DNA of 64,000 nt. It comes from Rahnella inusitata_A (GTDB lineage: Bacteria; Pseudomonadota; Gammaproteobacteria; Enterobacterales; Enterobacteriaceae). The stretch spans positions 437,801-501,800 of the forward strand of contig NZ_CBCPJJ010000008.1 in the NCBI RefSeq assembly GCF_965118895.1, read 5' to 3'. How positions within the stretch are numbered: position 1 is the stretch's first letter; every line of letters begins with the position of its first letter. A program made the translations under genes and the position numbers. Under the pieces are notes generated by a model. That model did no database searches. It had not been told where the DNA came from and was given only the letters and a program-made list of their open reading frames with translations. Shown one piece after another: positions 55,162 to 63,836 of the stretch.

Positions 55162-56082
55162 CTAGCGCAGGCGGATAGCAGGATTGACAACGGCGTACAG
55201 CATATCAACCAGCAGATTAATCAGAATAAATTCGAACACGAACAGCATCACCAGCGCCTGAATTACCGGCTGATCCTGTGTCTTGATCGACTCGATCAGC
55301 AACCAGCCCAGTCCCGGCCAGCTGAACACGCTTTCGACAATGATCGACCCGCCGAGGAGGAAACCAAACTGCAGGCCCAGCATGGTGATGATGGGGATCA
55401 GTGCGTTGCGCATGATGTGTTTCCAGATCACCAGCCGGGCGCGTAATCCTTTGGCTCTGGCGGTGCGCACATAGTCTTCCTGCGCGACGTCGAGAAATGC
55501 CGAACGGGTAAAGCGCGCCATGACGGCCGCTACCGAGGAACCGAGGGTGATCGCCGGCAAAATGATGTCGGTAGGCTGATTAAATCCACTGACCGCAAAC
55601 AGCCCGAACGGCATCGCGACAAACTGAATCAGCAGCAGTCCGAGCCAGAACGGCGGCATGGAAATTCCGCCGACCGCCATGCTCATCAGCGTCCAGTCCT
55701 GCCATTTTCCGCGTTTGAGCGCCGACACGACACCAATCACCAGCCCCAGCACCACCGACCATGCGAAACCCGCCAGCGCTAACAAAAGCGTCGGCATAAA
55801 TCCGCTTTCGATCACACCTGATACCGGCTGACGCGTGCGATAGGTCGTCCCCAGATCGCCATGCACCATGCCATTAAGCCAGTGCCAGTACTGTGCAGGC
55901 AGCGGATCGTTGAGGCCAAGCAGTTCCCGCGCGGACTCAACCGCCTCAATCGGCGCATCCTGTCCGGCGTAAATACGCGCAGGGTCACCCGGCAGCAGCT
56001 TAATAAAACCAAAGACCAGCAAGGAGACCACCAGTAAAACCGGGATCATCTCCAGTATCCGGCGAATAAAATAGGTCAGCAT
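55162..56082 (-). CDS. ABC transporter permease (GsiC/DppB type)
   Basis: A 306-residue permease beginning MLTYFIRRILEMIPVLLVVS, the standard first helix. A large periplasmic loop follows (PGDPARIYAGQDAPIEAVES), then five helices. EAA loop: RSAFLDVAQEDYVRTARAKG. It pairs with the 54241-55152 permease and lies 151 bp after the binding protein gene, with a palindromic repeat between. Confidence 0.9.
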   Translation of the reverse strand: MLTYFIRRILEMIPVLLVVSLLVFGFIKLLPGDPARIYAGQDAPIEAVESARELLGLNDPLPAQYWHWLNGMVHGDLGTTYRTRQPVSGVIESGFMPTLLLALAGFAWSVVLGLVIGVVSALKRGKWQDWTLMSMAVGGISMPPFWLGLLLIQFVAMPFGLFAVSGFNQPTDIILPAITLGSSVAAVMARFTRSAFLDVAQEDYVRTARAKGLRARLVIWKHIMRNALIPIITMLGLQFGFLLGGSIIVESVFSWPGLGWLLIESIKTQDQPVIQALVMLFVFEFILINLLVDMLYAVVNPAIRLR

Positions 56083-56117
56083 AGATGTGTTTCCCTGGTT
56101 TCCCTGAATTCAGTTAA

Positions 56118-56225
56118 CTCCCTCCCCTGCGAAGGGGAGTGTTGGGGTGGGGTATTAATGGCAACTCTGAATCTGAAGTTGTCTGCTAAACCCTCTCCCA
56201 ACCTCCCCCTTCGCAGTGGGAGGAG
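56118..56225. repeat. Palindromic repeat, copy 4
   Basis: CTCCCTCCCCTGCGAAGGGG...GGGGTGGGGTATTAATGGCA at the left faces AAACCCTCTCCCAACC and TCCCCCTTCGCAGTGGGAGG at the right. It fills the gap between binding protein and permease genes, ending 8 bp from the former's stop codon. Confidence 0.75.
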
Positions 56226-56233
56226 CAAAAAAA

Positions 56234-57778
56234 TCACTTAAACTGTGCCTGATTGAAGACAAGCGAACCGTCCGCCAGCATGTAGACGCCGGTCAGATCC
56301 TTACTTTTGCCCACCAGATTGTCCGGCACGCCGAGGAAGGCGACCGGGGCATCGGCCCACAGCAGTTTCTGCGCATCGGCATAAGCGGCTTTACGTTTTT
56401 CGATATCGGCCGTTTGCAGCCCGGCGGTAATGGCCGCATCGACCTGTTTGTTGCTGTAGTAAGAGACGTTGTAGGCAGACGGGATCCAGGATTCAGTGGC
56501 AAACAGCGGACGCAGCGCCCAGTCGGCGTCGCCGGTAGAGGCCGACCACGCGCCATAGTACATTTCGACTTTGGCATCAGCCGGTTTCGGCGTGCTCCAC
56601 AGACGCTGGTTGAGCGTACCGGAATCCATCGGCACCAGTTTGACGCGCACGCCGATAAGCGACAGCTGCTGTTTGAGGAACTGCGCGCTGCGGATGCGAT
56701 CGGTTTTGTTCGAGCTCCACATTTCCACGTCGAAGCCCTTCTCGTATCCAGCTTCTTTCATCAGCTCTTTAGCTTTGGCGATGTTGTAGCTGTAATCCGG
56801 CGTGGATTGCTTCTGGTAGAACTGAACGTTTTTCGGCAGCGGCGACGTTGAAGGTGAACCCATCCCGGCGAAACCGACTTTCAGCCACAGATTGCGATCC
56901 ACGGCGTAGTTGATCGCCTGTCGGACGCGCACGTCTGAAAACTCTTTTTTCTGGGTGTTAAACGCGATGTAGTACAAATAGATGCCCGGATTTTGCGAAA
57001 TATCCAGCTTCGGATCGCTTTTCACGGTATCTACCAGGTCAGACGGCAGCGGATAGACCGCTTCCACGCCGCCGGATTTCAGTTTCGCCACCTGCGTGGA
57101 GTCTTCCGGCGTCGGGTACAGCGTCACGGAATCGACTTTCGGCCAGCCTTTCTGCCAGTAGTTGTCGAACTTCACCAGCTTGACGTCTTTGCCCTGCTGC
57201 CATTCGACGAATTTGAACGGACCGGTACCGACCGGATGCACGCTCAGATCCTGCTCGTTCGGATACTGTTTTAACGAGGCCGGGCTGTGCATGACCGCTG
57301 AAGGGTGTGCCAGCGTGTTGATCATCGCGCCGAACGGTTTGTTCAGGGTGATTTTGACCTGATACGGCGTCAGCACGTCCACGGATTTGATCATGCTAAA
57401 CAGCGAATTACGCTTGAGTTTATTGGCCGGATTGGCAAGACGATCGAGGTTGATTTTTACTGCCTCGGCGTTGAACGGCGTGCCGTCCTGGAACGTCACG
57501 TCGTGGCGCAGATTGAGGGTGAATTCAGTCGCATCGGCGTTGCTGGAGTAATCGGTGGCCAGCACCGGTATCACAGCCATTTTGCTGTCGAACTGGAATA
57601 AGCGTTCAAAGATGCCGCTCTGAATGGAATAGCTCAGTGTATCCGTGGTGTCGTGCGGGTCGAAACCGGTCACGTCTGCATACATGGAAATGCGCAGGTC
57701 TTTGGCCTGTGCTGAAGCGGCGAAACAGAGCGCCAGACCGGCCGCGATAAGGCTTTTACGTAGAAACGTCGAGTGCAT
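56234..57778 (-). CDS. ABC transporter periplasmic binding protein (GsiB-like, family 5)
   Basis: A 514-residue family-5 solute-binding protein with signal peptide ending LCFAASAQAKD near residue 25. Motifs include VTGFDPHDTTDTLSYSIQSG, LRHDVTFQDGTPFNAEAVK and a C-terminal DAQKLLWADAPVAFLG. It is closest in pattern to the glutathione-binding GsiB, but its neighbours suggest peptides that contain D-residues. The ATG at 57778 follows AGGGGAA; a start seven codons earlier is less likely. Confidence 0.88.
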   Translation of the reverse strand: MHSTFLRKSLIAAGLALCFAASAQAKDLRISMYADVTGFDPHDTTDTLSYSIQSGIFERLFQFDSKMAVIPVLATDYSSNADATEFTLNLRHDVTFQDGTPFNAEAVKINLDRLANPANKLKRNSLFSMIKSVDVLTPYQVKITLNKPFGAMINTLAHPSAVMHSPASLKQYPNEQDLSVHPVGTGPFKFVEWQQGKDVKLVKFDNYWQKGWPKVDSVTLYPTPEDSTQVAKLKSGGVEAVYPLPSDLVDTVKSDPKLDISQNPGIYLYYIAFNTQKKEFSDVRVRQAINYAVDRNLWLKVGFAGMGSPSTSPLPKNVQFYQKQSTPDYSYNIAKAKELMKEAGYEKGFDVEMWSSNKTDRIRSAQFLKQQLSLIGVRVKLVPMDSGTLNQRLWSTPKPADAKVEMYYGAWSASTGDADWALRPLFATESWIPSAYNVSYYSNKQVDAAITAGLQTADIEKRKAAYADAQKLLWADAPVAFLGVPDNLVGKSKDLTGVYMLADGSLVFNQAQFK

Positions 57779-57823
57779 AGTATTCCCCTGTGTATTCAAA
57801 TAATTAACATAGTGATGAATAAC

Positions 57824-59707
57824 TTAGACAGACACCCAGTGGTGCGGAGCGACCTGACTGTATTTAATTTTTTCTATCTGAACGCCGGCCGGATGCACCG
57901 GCGATTTCACTTCCGCCTCGTCAAAATTGCGTAACGCACGCCGGGCAGGATCCGCGACCGGCACGGAGCTGAGCAGCCGTCGGGTATAAGGGTGCTGCGG
58001 GTTGCTGAACACCGAATCTCGCGGGCCAATTTCCACGATCTGCCCGCTGTACATCACCGCCACGCGGTTGGCGATACGTTCCACCACCGCCATGTCGTGC
58101 GAGATAAACAGCCACGCGACGCCGGTATCCCGCTGTAAATCCATCATCAGATTCACCACCTGCGCCTGAACTGATACATCCAGCGCGGAGACTGCTTCGT
58201 CGGCGATAATGACCTGCGGCTGTAATGCCATCGCACGCGCAATCGCGATGCGCTGACGCTGACCGCCGGAAAATTCGTGGGGGTAACGGCGGGCGAAGGA
58301 CGGATCCAATCCGACACTTTTCAGCAGCTGGTTAACGGTCGGCGTGGCGTCGGCCAGCGACTTTTTCAGGCCGTGAAGTAATAAAGGTTCGGCAATGGAA
58401 AAACCGACGGTCAGTCGCGGATTCAGCGACGCATACGGATCCTGAAACACCATCTGGATCTGACGACGCACGGCCTGAAACGGCGTGTCGCGCATCAGCG
58501 TAATTTCTTTGCCTTTAAGGTGAATGCTTTCGGATTCGCTGCCGACCAGCCGCAAAATCGCCCGGCCAGTGGTGGATTTGCCACAACCGCTCTCGCCGAC
58601 CAGCGCCAGCGTTTCCCCCGGCCAGATGGAAAAATCGATCTGCTCAACGGCATGAACTTCTTTGGTGATACAGGAAAGCAGACCGGAGCGGATTGGATAA
58701 CAGACCCGCAACCCGCGTACGTCGAGCAGCGGAGGTGCATCGTAATTCGCGGTCTTTTGATCGTCATCAGGCAACAAAATGTGAGCCTCATCACCTGCAA
58801 CCGATTGCCTTTCCGCGCCATTTTTTGGGCTCATGGCGGCACCGGCCTGAGTGCTCAGCAGCGGGAAACGGCGCGGCCACTTCAGCCCCTGCATATCGCC
58901 CAGTTTCGGGACGGCAGCAAGCAATGCGCGGGTATAAGGATGCTGCGCGTTGGCAAAAATATCGGTCACGCTACCCTGTTCCACCACCTTGCCCTGATAC
59001 ATCACCACCACGCGATCGGCGATTTCCGCCACCACGCCCATGTCGTGCGTGATAAACAGCACTGACATGTCGGTGCCTTTTTGCAGATCGCGCAGGATTT
59101 GCAGAATGCGCGCCTGCACCGTGACGTCCAGCGCCGTGGTCGGCTCGTCGGCGATTAACAGCGCCGGGTCGCAGGCCAGCGCCTGCGCTATCATCACGCG
59201 CTGACGCATCCCGCCAGAAAGTTCATGCGGATAACATTTAAGAATTCGTTCAACGTCCGGGATGCGAACCTGCGTCAGCAGTTCTCGGGCTTTGATCAAC
59301 GCGTTAGCTTTGGTCGCCATGCCGTGATCGAGCAGCCCTTCGGTGAGCTGGTCACCGACGCGCAGCACCGGGTTAAGCGAGGTCATCGGCTCCTGAAAAA
59401 TCATCGACATTTCCTGGCCGCGCAGCTTACGACGCGCCTCTGCCGACAGTGAATTCAGCGTATGCCGCGTGCCGTTGCGCCCGAAGAAATCAATGCTGCC
59501 CGCATCAATGTGCGCGGAATCGGGCAGTAATCCCATCACGCTCAGTGAAGTGACGGACTTGCCGGAGCCGCTTTCACCAACCACCGCCACCACTTCACCT
59601 TTATTAATAGAGAAGGAAACGCCTTTCAGCGCCTGAGTTTTGCCCTGCCGCCCGGAGAACGTCACCGATAAATCGTTAATCTGTAAGATGGTTACGGGCT
59701 CATTCAT
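57824..59707 (-). CDS. Dual ABC transporter ATPase (GsiA-like)
   Basis: A 627-residue protein with two fused ABC ATPase domains, as in GsiA. The first has Walker A VGESGSGKS near 43-51, LSGGMRQRV and LLIADEPTTALD. The second, from about 335, has VGESGCGKST, FSGGQRQRI and VIIADEAVSALD, where Glu-Ala-Val replaces the usual Glu-Pro-Thr. It drives the importer formed by the two permeases. The ATG at 59707 follows GGAGACG. Confidence 0.92.
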   Translation of the reverse strand: MNEPVTILQINDLSVTFSGRQGKTQALKGVSFSINKGEVVAVVGESGSGKSVTSLSVMGLLPDSAHIDAGSIDFFGRNGTRHTLNSLSAEARRKLRGQEMSMIFQEPMTSLNPVLRVGDQLTEGLLDHGMATKANALIKARELLTQVRIPDVERILKCYPHELSGGMRQRVMIAQALACDPALLIADEPTTALDVTVQARILQILRDLQKGTDMSVLFITHDMGVVAEIADRVVVMYQGKVVEQGSVTDIFANAQHPYTRALLAAVPKLGDMQGLKWPRRFPLLSTQAGAAMSPKNGAERQSVAGDEAHILLPDDDQKTANYDAPPLLDVRGLRVCYPIRSGLLSCITKEVHAVEQIDFSIWPGETLALVGESGCGKSTTGRAILRLVGSESESIHLKGKEITLMRDTPFQAVRRQIQMVFQDPYASLNPRLTVGFSIAEPLLLHGLKKSLADATPTVNQLLKSVGLDPSFARRYPHEFSGGQRQRIAIARAMALQPQVIIADEAVSALDVSVQAQVVNLMMDLQRDTGVAWLFISHDMAVVERIANRVAVMYSGQIVEIGPRDSVFSNPQHPYTRRLLSSVPVADPARRALRNFDEAEVKSPVHPAGVQIEKIKYSQVAPHHWVSV

Positions 59708-59754
59708 CAAAAAACGTCTCCTTTATTGAGGTCAGTAATGTGTGATTTGGGCAA

Positions 59755-60720
59755 TTACAGCCAGACTTCGCCGTGCTCATAGCGCAACGCGGGTTCAGCG
59801 TCCTGCGCCAGCCAGATTGGGCCATCGAGGTCGACACGTTCCGCCTGCACCGCCACCGGCAATGCCGCTTCCATCGCAATCGACGAACCGAGCATGCAGC
59901 CGACCATAATCCGCAGACCGAGCCGTCTCGCCTCGGCGGTCATCGCCAGCGCTTCGGTCAGCCCGCCGCACTTGTCGAGCTTGATGTTGATCATCTCGTA
60001 GCGGTCAGTCAGCCCGGCGATATCGGTGCGTTCATGACAGCTTTCGTCGGCGCAGACAGGAACAGGATGCAAACAACGCACCAGATCCTGGTCATTGCCG
60101 GCGGGAAGCGGTTGTTCGATCATCGCCACGTTGAATTCGTGCAGCGCGTGGAACAGGCTTTCGAGATCCAATCCCAGCCAGGATTCGTTGGCATCGACCA
60201 CCAGCGTTGCGCCCGGCGCGGCTGCGCGGATAGCCGCCACTTTCTCAATAATCTGCTCACGGTTAAGTTTGATTTTCAGCAGTTTTGCCCCGCCCGCTAC
60301 CGCCACTTCAGCTGCCTTCGCCATGTTTTCCAGCGAATCTAGACTGAGCGTTTCTGCGGTAATGACGGACACCGGCGCTGCCATATCAAGCAGTTGCCAC
60401 ACCGTCTTGCCCTGTTTTGCCGCATCGAGATGCCACATTGCACAATCGAGGGCATTGCGCGCAGAACCTATCGGCAAGGCCTGTTGCAGTGCGTCGCGGT
60501 TCAGACCGGCTTCCACCTGCGGGCGGATCAGTTCGAGCTGTTCGCACACACTTTCCGGCGATTCCTGATAATGCGCGGTGGGCGTACATTCGCCGGTCGC
60601 CGTAAACTCGCCGTCGGTCAGGGTCACCCGCACCACCGTTACGGCAGTGCGCGTTCCGCGTGAAATTACAAAAGGCTTCGCCAGCGGCAATTCGACGGCG
60701 CCGAAACTCATGTGCATCAT
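59755..60720 (-). CDS. dgcA: Dipeptide epimerase / N-acetyl-D-glutamate racemase DgcA-like
   Basis: A 321-residue enolase-superfamily enzyme. The catalytic pattern is that of Ala-Glu epimerases: KLLKIKLN (KxK), LVVDANESW, AMIEQPLP, VCADESCHE and INIKLDKCGG. E. coli YcjG epimerises L-Ala-D-Glu from murein; proteins of this kind encoded next to DUF1611 genes have been reported as DgcA, which racemises N-acetyl-D-Glu. Its ATG shares a base with the stop of dgcN (TGATG), so the two are coupled; the upstream in-frame ATG is rejected. Confidence 0.8.
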   Translation of the reverse strand: MMHMSFGAVELPLAKPFVISRGTRTAVTVVRVTLTDGEFTATGECTPTAHYQESPESVCEQLELIRPQVEAGLNRDALQQALPIGSARNALDCAMWHLDAAKQGKTVWQLLDMAAPVSVITAETLSLDSLENMAKAAEVAVAGGAKLLKIKLNREQIIEKVAAIRAAAPGATLVVDANESWLGLDLESLFHALHEFNVAMIEQPLPAGNDQDLVRCLHPVPVCADESCHERTDIAGLTDRYEMINIKLDKCGGLTEALAMTAEARRLGLRIMVGCMLGSSIAMEAALPVAVQAERVDLDGPIWLAQDAEPALRYEHGEVWL

Positions 60721-61730
60721 CAGCCGTTGTCCTTGATCCATTGCGCAATGTTTTTAATGCCAAAACGCACCGGATCGGTGGCAGGCACGCCAAACTCTTC
60801 GCTAATTTGAGCCAGCGCCGCTTTGGCTTCTTCTTCACTCACGCCGGAGGTATTAAGGGAGAAACCGGCGATTTTAACGTCAGGACTGGTCAGGCTGGCC
60901 GCGGCCAGGTTGGTATCGAGGCACTGGCGCAGCGTCGGCATAAACTGATGCGGGAGATGGCGCATATGCGGGCGGCCAAGCTCATGACACATCACCAGTA
61001 AATGCGCCTGTGCACCGTGGATCAGCCCCATGCTGACACCGGCGAAAGACGGATGGTAAAGCGAGCCCTGTCCTTCAATGATGTCCCAGTGATCGTCGTC
61101 ATTGGCGGGCGCGAGCAGCTCCACCGCGCCGGAGATAAAGTCGGCAATCACCGCATCAATCGCGATACCCGCACCGGCAACCAGCACGCCGGTCTGGCCG
61201 GTAGCGCGAAAATCAGCGTTGAGATCCAGATCCGTCATCGCCGCTTCCAGCGCCAGTGAGGTGTACATTTTGCCGACCGAGCAGTCAGTGCCGACGGTCA
61301 GAATCCGTTTGCCGCTGCGCTTAATACCGGTACCGGTGTCCAGCTCCGGGCGCATATGACGCACGTCGAACAACTGAACGTTGTGTTCTGCGGCCAGTTC
61401 GACCAGCTCAGGGATATCATTGAGCCCCTGATGCAACCCGTTGGCGACGTTCAGTCCGGCGCGGATGGCGGTTTTGATGGAATCGATCCAGTGCTTCGGC
61501 AGTTTGCCGCCGGAGTTTGCGGTGCCCAGCACCATAGTTTTCGCGCCCTGCGTTTTGGCGGTGGCGATATCGAGATCCGGTAAACCGAGCGAAACGGAAT
61601 CCGTCGCCAGACGAATCTGTCCGACACAAGATTCAGGACGCCAGACGTGAATACCACGCGCCGTTTTGGCTGCGAGCGGATCCATCACATCGCCCAGGAA
61701 TAACAGGTACGGCTTCGGTATTTGCTGCAT
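60720..61730 (-). CDS. dgcN: D-glutamate N-acetyltransferase DgcN-like (DUF1611)
   Basis: A 336-residue DUF1611 protein with a P-loop-like GTDCSVGKMYTSLAL near residue 147 and the conserved FRATGQTGVLVAG. In the reported DgcN-DgcA route, DgcN acetylates D-Glu and DgcA racemises the product, allowing growth on D-Glu. It is first gene of the minus-strand operon of about 10 kb; a palindrome near 61836 lies upstream. Assignment rests on family and neighbour pairing and on recalled literature, so it is moderately sure. Confidence 0.75.
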   Translation of the reverse strand: MQQIPKPYLLFLGDVMDPLAAKTARGIHVWRPESCVGQIRLATDSVSLGLPDLDIATAKTQGAKTMVLGTANSGGKLPKHWIDSIKTAIRAGLNVANGLHQGLNDIPELVELAAEHNVQLFDVRHMRPELDTGTGIKRSGKRILTVGTDCSVGKMYTSLALEAAMTDLDLNADFRATGQTGVLVAGAGIAIDAVIADFISGAVELLAPANDDDHWDIIEGQGSLYHPSFAGVSMGLIHGAQAHLLVMCHELGRPHMRHLPHQFMPTLRQCLDTNLAAASLTSPDVKIAGFSLNTSGVSEEEAKAALAQISEEFGVPATDPVRFGIKNIAQWIKDNG

Positions 61731-61835
61731 GTCAGTTTCTCCGTAAAGGTTTTTTAGAATGCGTTGTTGTAATGCGTACGCAGACTATTCCATGCGAAGT
61801 TCCGGCTGACGAATACTTGTTTAACGAGGGGGTAT

Positions 61836-61853
61836 AACCTGAAGCTATAGGTT
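61836..61853. promoter_or_regulatory. Possible LysR operator upstream of dgcN
   Basis: AACCT-N8-AGGTT dyad (AACCTGAAGCTATAGGTT), 106 bp before the dgcN start. It is a candidate site for the LysR protein at the end of the operon; spacing is not fully typical. Confidence 0.35.
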
Positions 61854-61932
61854 TAGCGCATTGAATTTATTGTGGTTATTTGAAGAGACAATGTGGCAGG
61901 GTAAATCAGACGGGCAGCGCAACAGCAGGCAT

Positions 61933-61964
61933 AAAAAAAGGCAGAGCCAATGAACTCTGCCTTT
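61933..61964 (-). terminator. Porin gene terminator
   Basis: AAAGGCAGAG and CTCTGCCTTT flank an eight-base loop, with a run of seven A on the left (U's in the minus-strand transcript), 50 bp after the porin stop. Confidence 0.85.
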
Positions 61965-62014
61965 GCGATTACCTTTTTCAGACACAGAATGGGGTAATAA
62001 TTTCGTACACTAAC

Positions 62015-63085
62015 TTAGAAGCGGTAAGTCAGCGCTACAGCAACAACGTCGTCAGAGCTCACGCCCAGTTTGTTGTTGTCGTCGATCTGGTTGATCATGT
62101 AGTCAACATAGGTGTACATGTTTTTGTTGAAGTAGTAAGTCGCACCGATTTCGAAGTATTTAACCAGGTCAGCATCGCCCACGCCGTTTTCAACGTCTTT
62201 CGCTTTGGACTGCACGTAACCGATTGACGGACGCAGACCATTTTCGAACTGGTACTGTGCAACTAATTCATAACCCTGAGTTTTGTTAGCGAAGCCGCCC
62301 GGGATTGACGCCAGGTTGCGGGTTTCGTTATACATTGCAGAGAGATAAATCTGGTTTGCATCATATTTCAGAGCGGTTGCCCATGCTGACGCTTTGTCAC
62401 CGCCGCCGATAGCGGAGTTGGCTTGTGCGTTAGTACGGTCAGAAGAAGAGCCTGCGATAACCGCGCCGATGCCGGAACCTGCGATATCTTCATAATCGAT
62501 GGATGCGCCGTAACCGTCGCCGTTCGCTTTGTTGGAAGCGCGACCGTCGTTTTCGTTTTTACCCTGATACTGCAAGGCAAGGTTCAGACCAGTGACCAGA
62601 CCGAAGAAGTCCTGGTTACGGTAAGTGGCCAGACCGTTAGAACGACCTACCATGAAGTTATCGGAGTTAGCGGTATCACCACCAAACTCTGGCAGCATAT
62701 CGGTGAAGCCCAGTGCGTCATAGACAACACCGTAGTTGCGGCCGTAATCGATAGAACCGAAATCTTTCACTTTCAGACCCGCAAAGCCCAGACGGGTTTT
62801 ATTGCCCAGGTCGCCCTGAGATTCAGCGTGGTTAGCCTGAATGTTATATTCCCACTGGCCATAACCGGTCAGTGTGTCGTTAATTTGAGTTTCGCCTTTG
62901 AAGCCCAGACGTGCATAGGTCATATCGCCGTCAGAACCGGTGTCATCGGAGAAATAATGCTTAGCAGTAACGCGACCGTAGAGGTCCAGTTTATTACCGT
63001 CTTTATTATAAATCTCGGCTGCATTCGCGGTAGAACCCACTGCAATTAAAGAGACCGCTAAGGCCAGCACACTGCGCTTCATCAT
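62015..63085 (-). CDS. OmpF/OmpC-type general porin
   Basis: A 356-residue trimeric outer-membrane porin precursor. The signal peptide ends TANAAEIYNKDGNKLDLYG, and the barrel ends in ALTYRF with the C-terminal Phe. The GDMTYARLGFKGETQIN, YGRNYGVVYDALGFTDMLPE (constriction loop L3) and NKMYTYVDYMINQIDD-like segments resemble OmpF. Exact paralogue identity is not certain. RBS AAGGAAA lies before the ATG pair at 63085/63082. Regulation by OmpR is likely. Confidence 0.9.
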   Translation of the reverse strand: MMKRSVLALAVSLIAVGSTANAAEIYNKDGNKLDLYGRVTAKHYFSDDTGSDGDMTYARLGFKGETQINDTLTGYGQWEYNIQANHAESQGDLGNKTRLGFAGLKVKDFGSIDYGRNYGVVYDALGFTDMLPEFGGDTANSDNFMVGRSNGLATYRNQDFFGLVTGLNLALQYQGKNENDGRASNKANGDGYGASIDYEDIAGSGIGAVIAGSSSDRTNAQANSAIGGGDKASAWATALKYDANQIYLSAMYNETRNLASIPGGFANKTQGYELVAQYQFENGLRPSIGYVQSKAKDVENGVGDADLVKYFEIGATYYFNKNMYTYVDYMINQIDDNNKLGVSSDDVVAVALTYRF

Positions 63086-63278
63086 TATTTAAATTTCCTT
63101 GATTTTTTTATAAAGGATTTCTCATGTCCGCTTTCTTTTATATGACGGGAATATAGGACTATGAGTATTTGTACATGTTTTTAAATGCGTCTGTCTGTAA
63201 AACGACTTGAACCTTAACACTGCGCACAAAAAGTTAAAATGGAAAAGTTCGGCGTTCTGAGTCTTTTTTACGTAAAGA

Positions 63279-63298
63279 TATGTAACATAATGTTTCTA
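63279..63298 (-). promoter_or_regulatory. Possible OmpR binding sites upstream of the porin
   Basis: Minus strand GAAACATTATGTTACATAT contains two OmpR-like half-sites (GAAACAT and GTTACAT) 10 bp apart, about 200 bp before the porin start. Confidence 0.5.
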
Positions 63299-63346
63299 CC
63301 ATAAGCCGCTAACCCACTGATTATATGCGGTTTCCGCATAACGTTT

Positions 63347-63381
63347 TGCACCAATATGATGCAATGCATTATATTGGTGCA
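63347..63381. promoter_or_regulatory. Two adjacent NtrC-type dyads
   Basis: TGCACCAATATGATGCA (63347-63363) and TGCATTATATTGGTGCA (63365-63381) match the 17-bp NtrC site TGCACCA-N3-TGGTGCA with one and two mismatches. Together they form a 12-bp-arm palindrome (TTGCACCAATAT / ATATTGGTGCAA). No sigma-54 promoter was found nearby in either direction. Confidence 0.5.
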
Positions 63382-63810
63382 AATTGCGTTGCGATTTGTA
63401 AAGTAGTTGCAAGCCAGATCACCATTCTCCAGGGATTATTTCCGTTAACAATCGTTAAGGAATTATCTGAAAAATACCCCCCTGTTGCCTTTTAATAGTG
63501 CATAGCAGGGTAATTATTTTCCTGTGAACTTCCTTATCTAATAAATAGGAAAAGCAGCCATAAGATTTTTGTACTACGCAATTTCATTGCGTTTAGGATT
63601 TTTAATAATGCTGCTGATTAAAATAAAGACAGATTAAAAGAAAATATAATTACGCAGGTGATTAAATTGAACGAAGAATCATAATTTCAATTGCCCGATT
63701 CGAATGTTTTTTATTCGATACGGGCTTTGATTAAATACGAAGGATTAAAAGAGAGATAATCTTTGAAGGGCGACTGAGAGATTTTAAGAACTTTTTGACC
63801 TTCTGAGTGG
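63382..63810. other. Intergenic stretch between the porin control region and the IS
   Basis: A/T-rich non-coding sequence. It holds ACGCAA-TTTCA-TTGCGT (about 63577-63594) and a stem with GCCCG (63693) and CGGGC (63721) around CGAAT/ATTCG. No gene was recognised. Confidence 0.5.
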
Positions 63811-63836
63811 CTATTGATACCCACCCCTCCCCTTTG
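63811..63836. repeat. Palindromic repeat, copy 5, cut by an insertion sequence
   Basis: TTGATACCCACCCCTCCCCTTTG matches the right arm of the repeats at 30531 and 56118, then stops at the loop, where TGAACTGAACCC of the IS begins. Confidence 0.6.

Noticed and set aside
25185..56225. Repeated palindromes as a CRISPR array
   Set aside because: Copies are kilobases apart, with no regular spacers and no cas genes.
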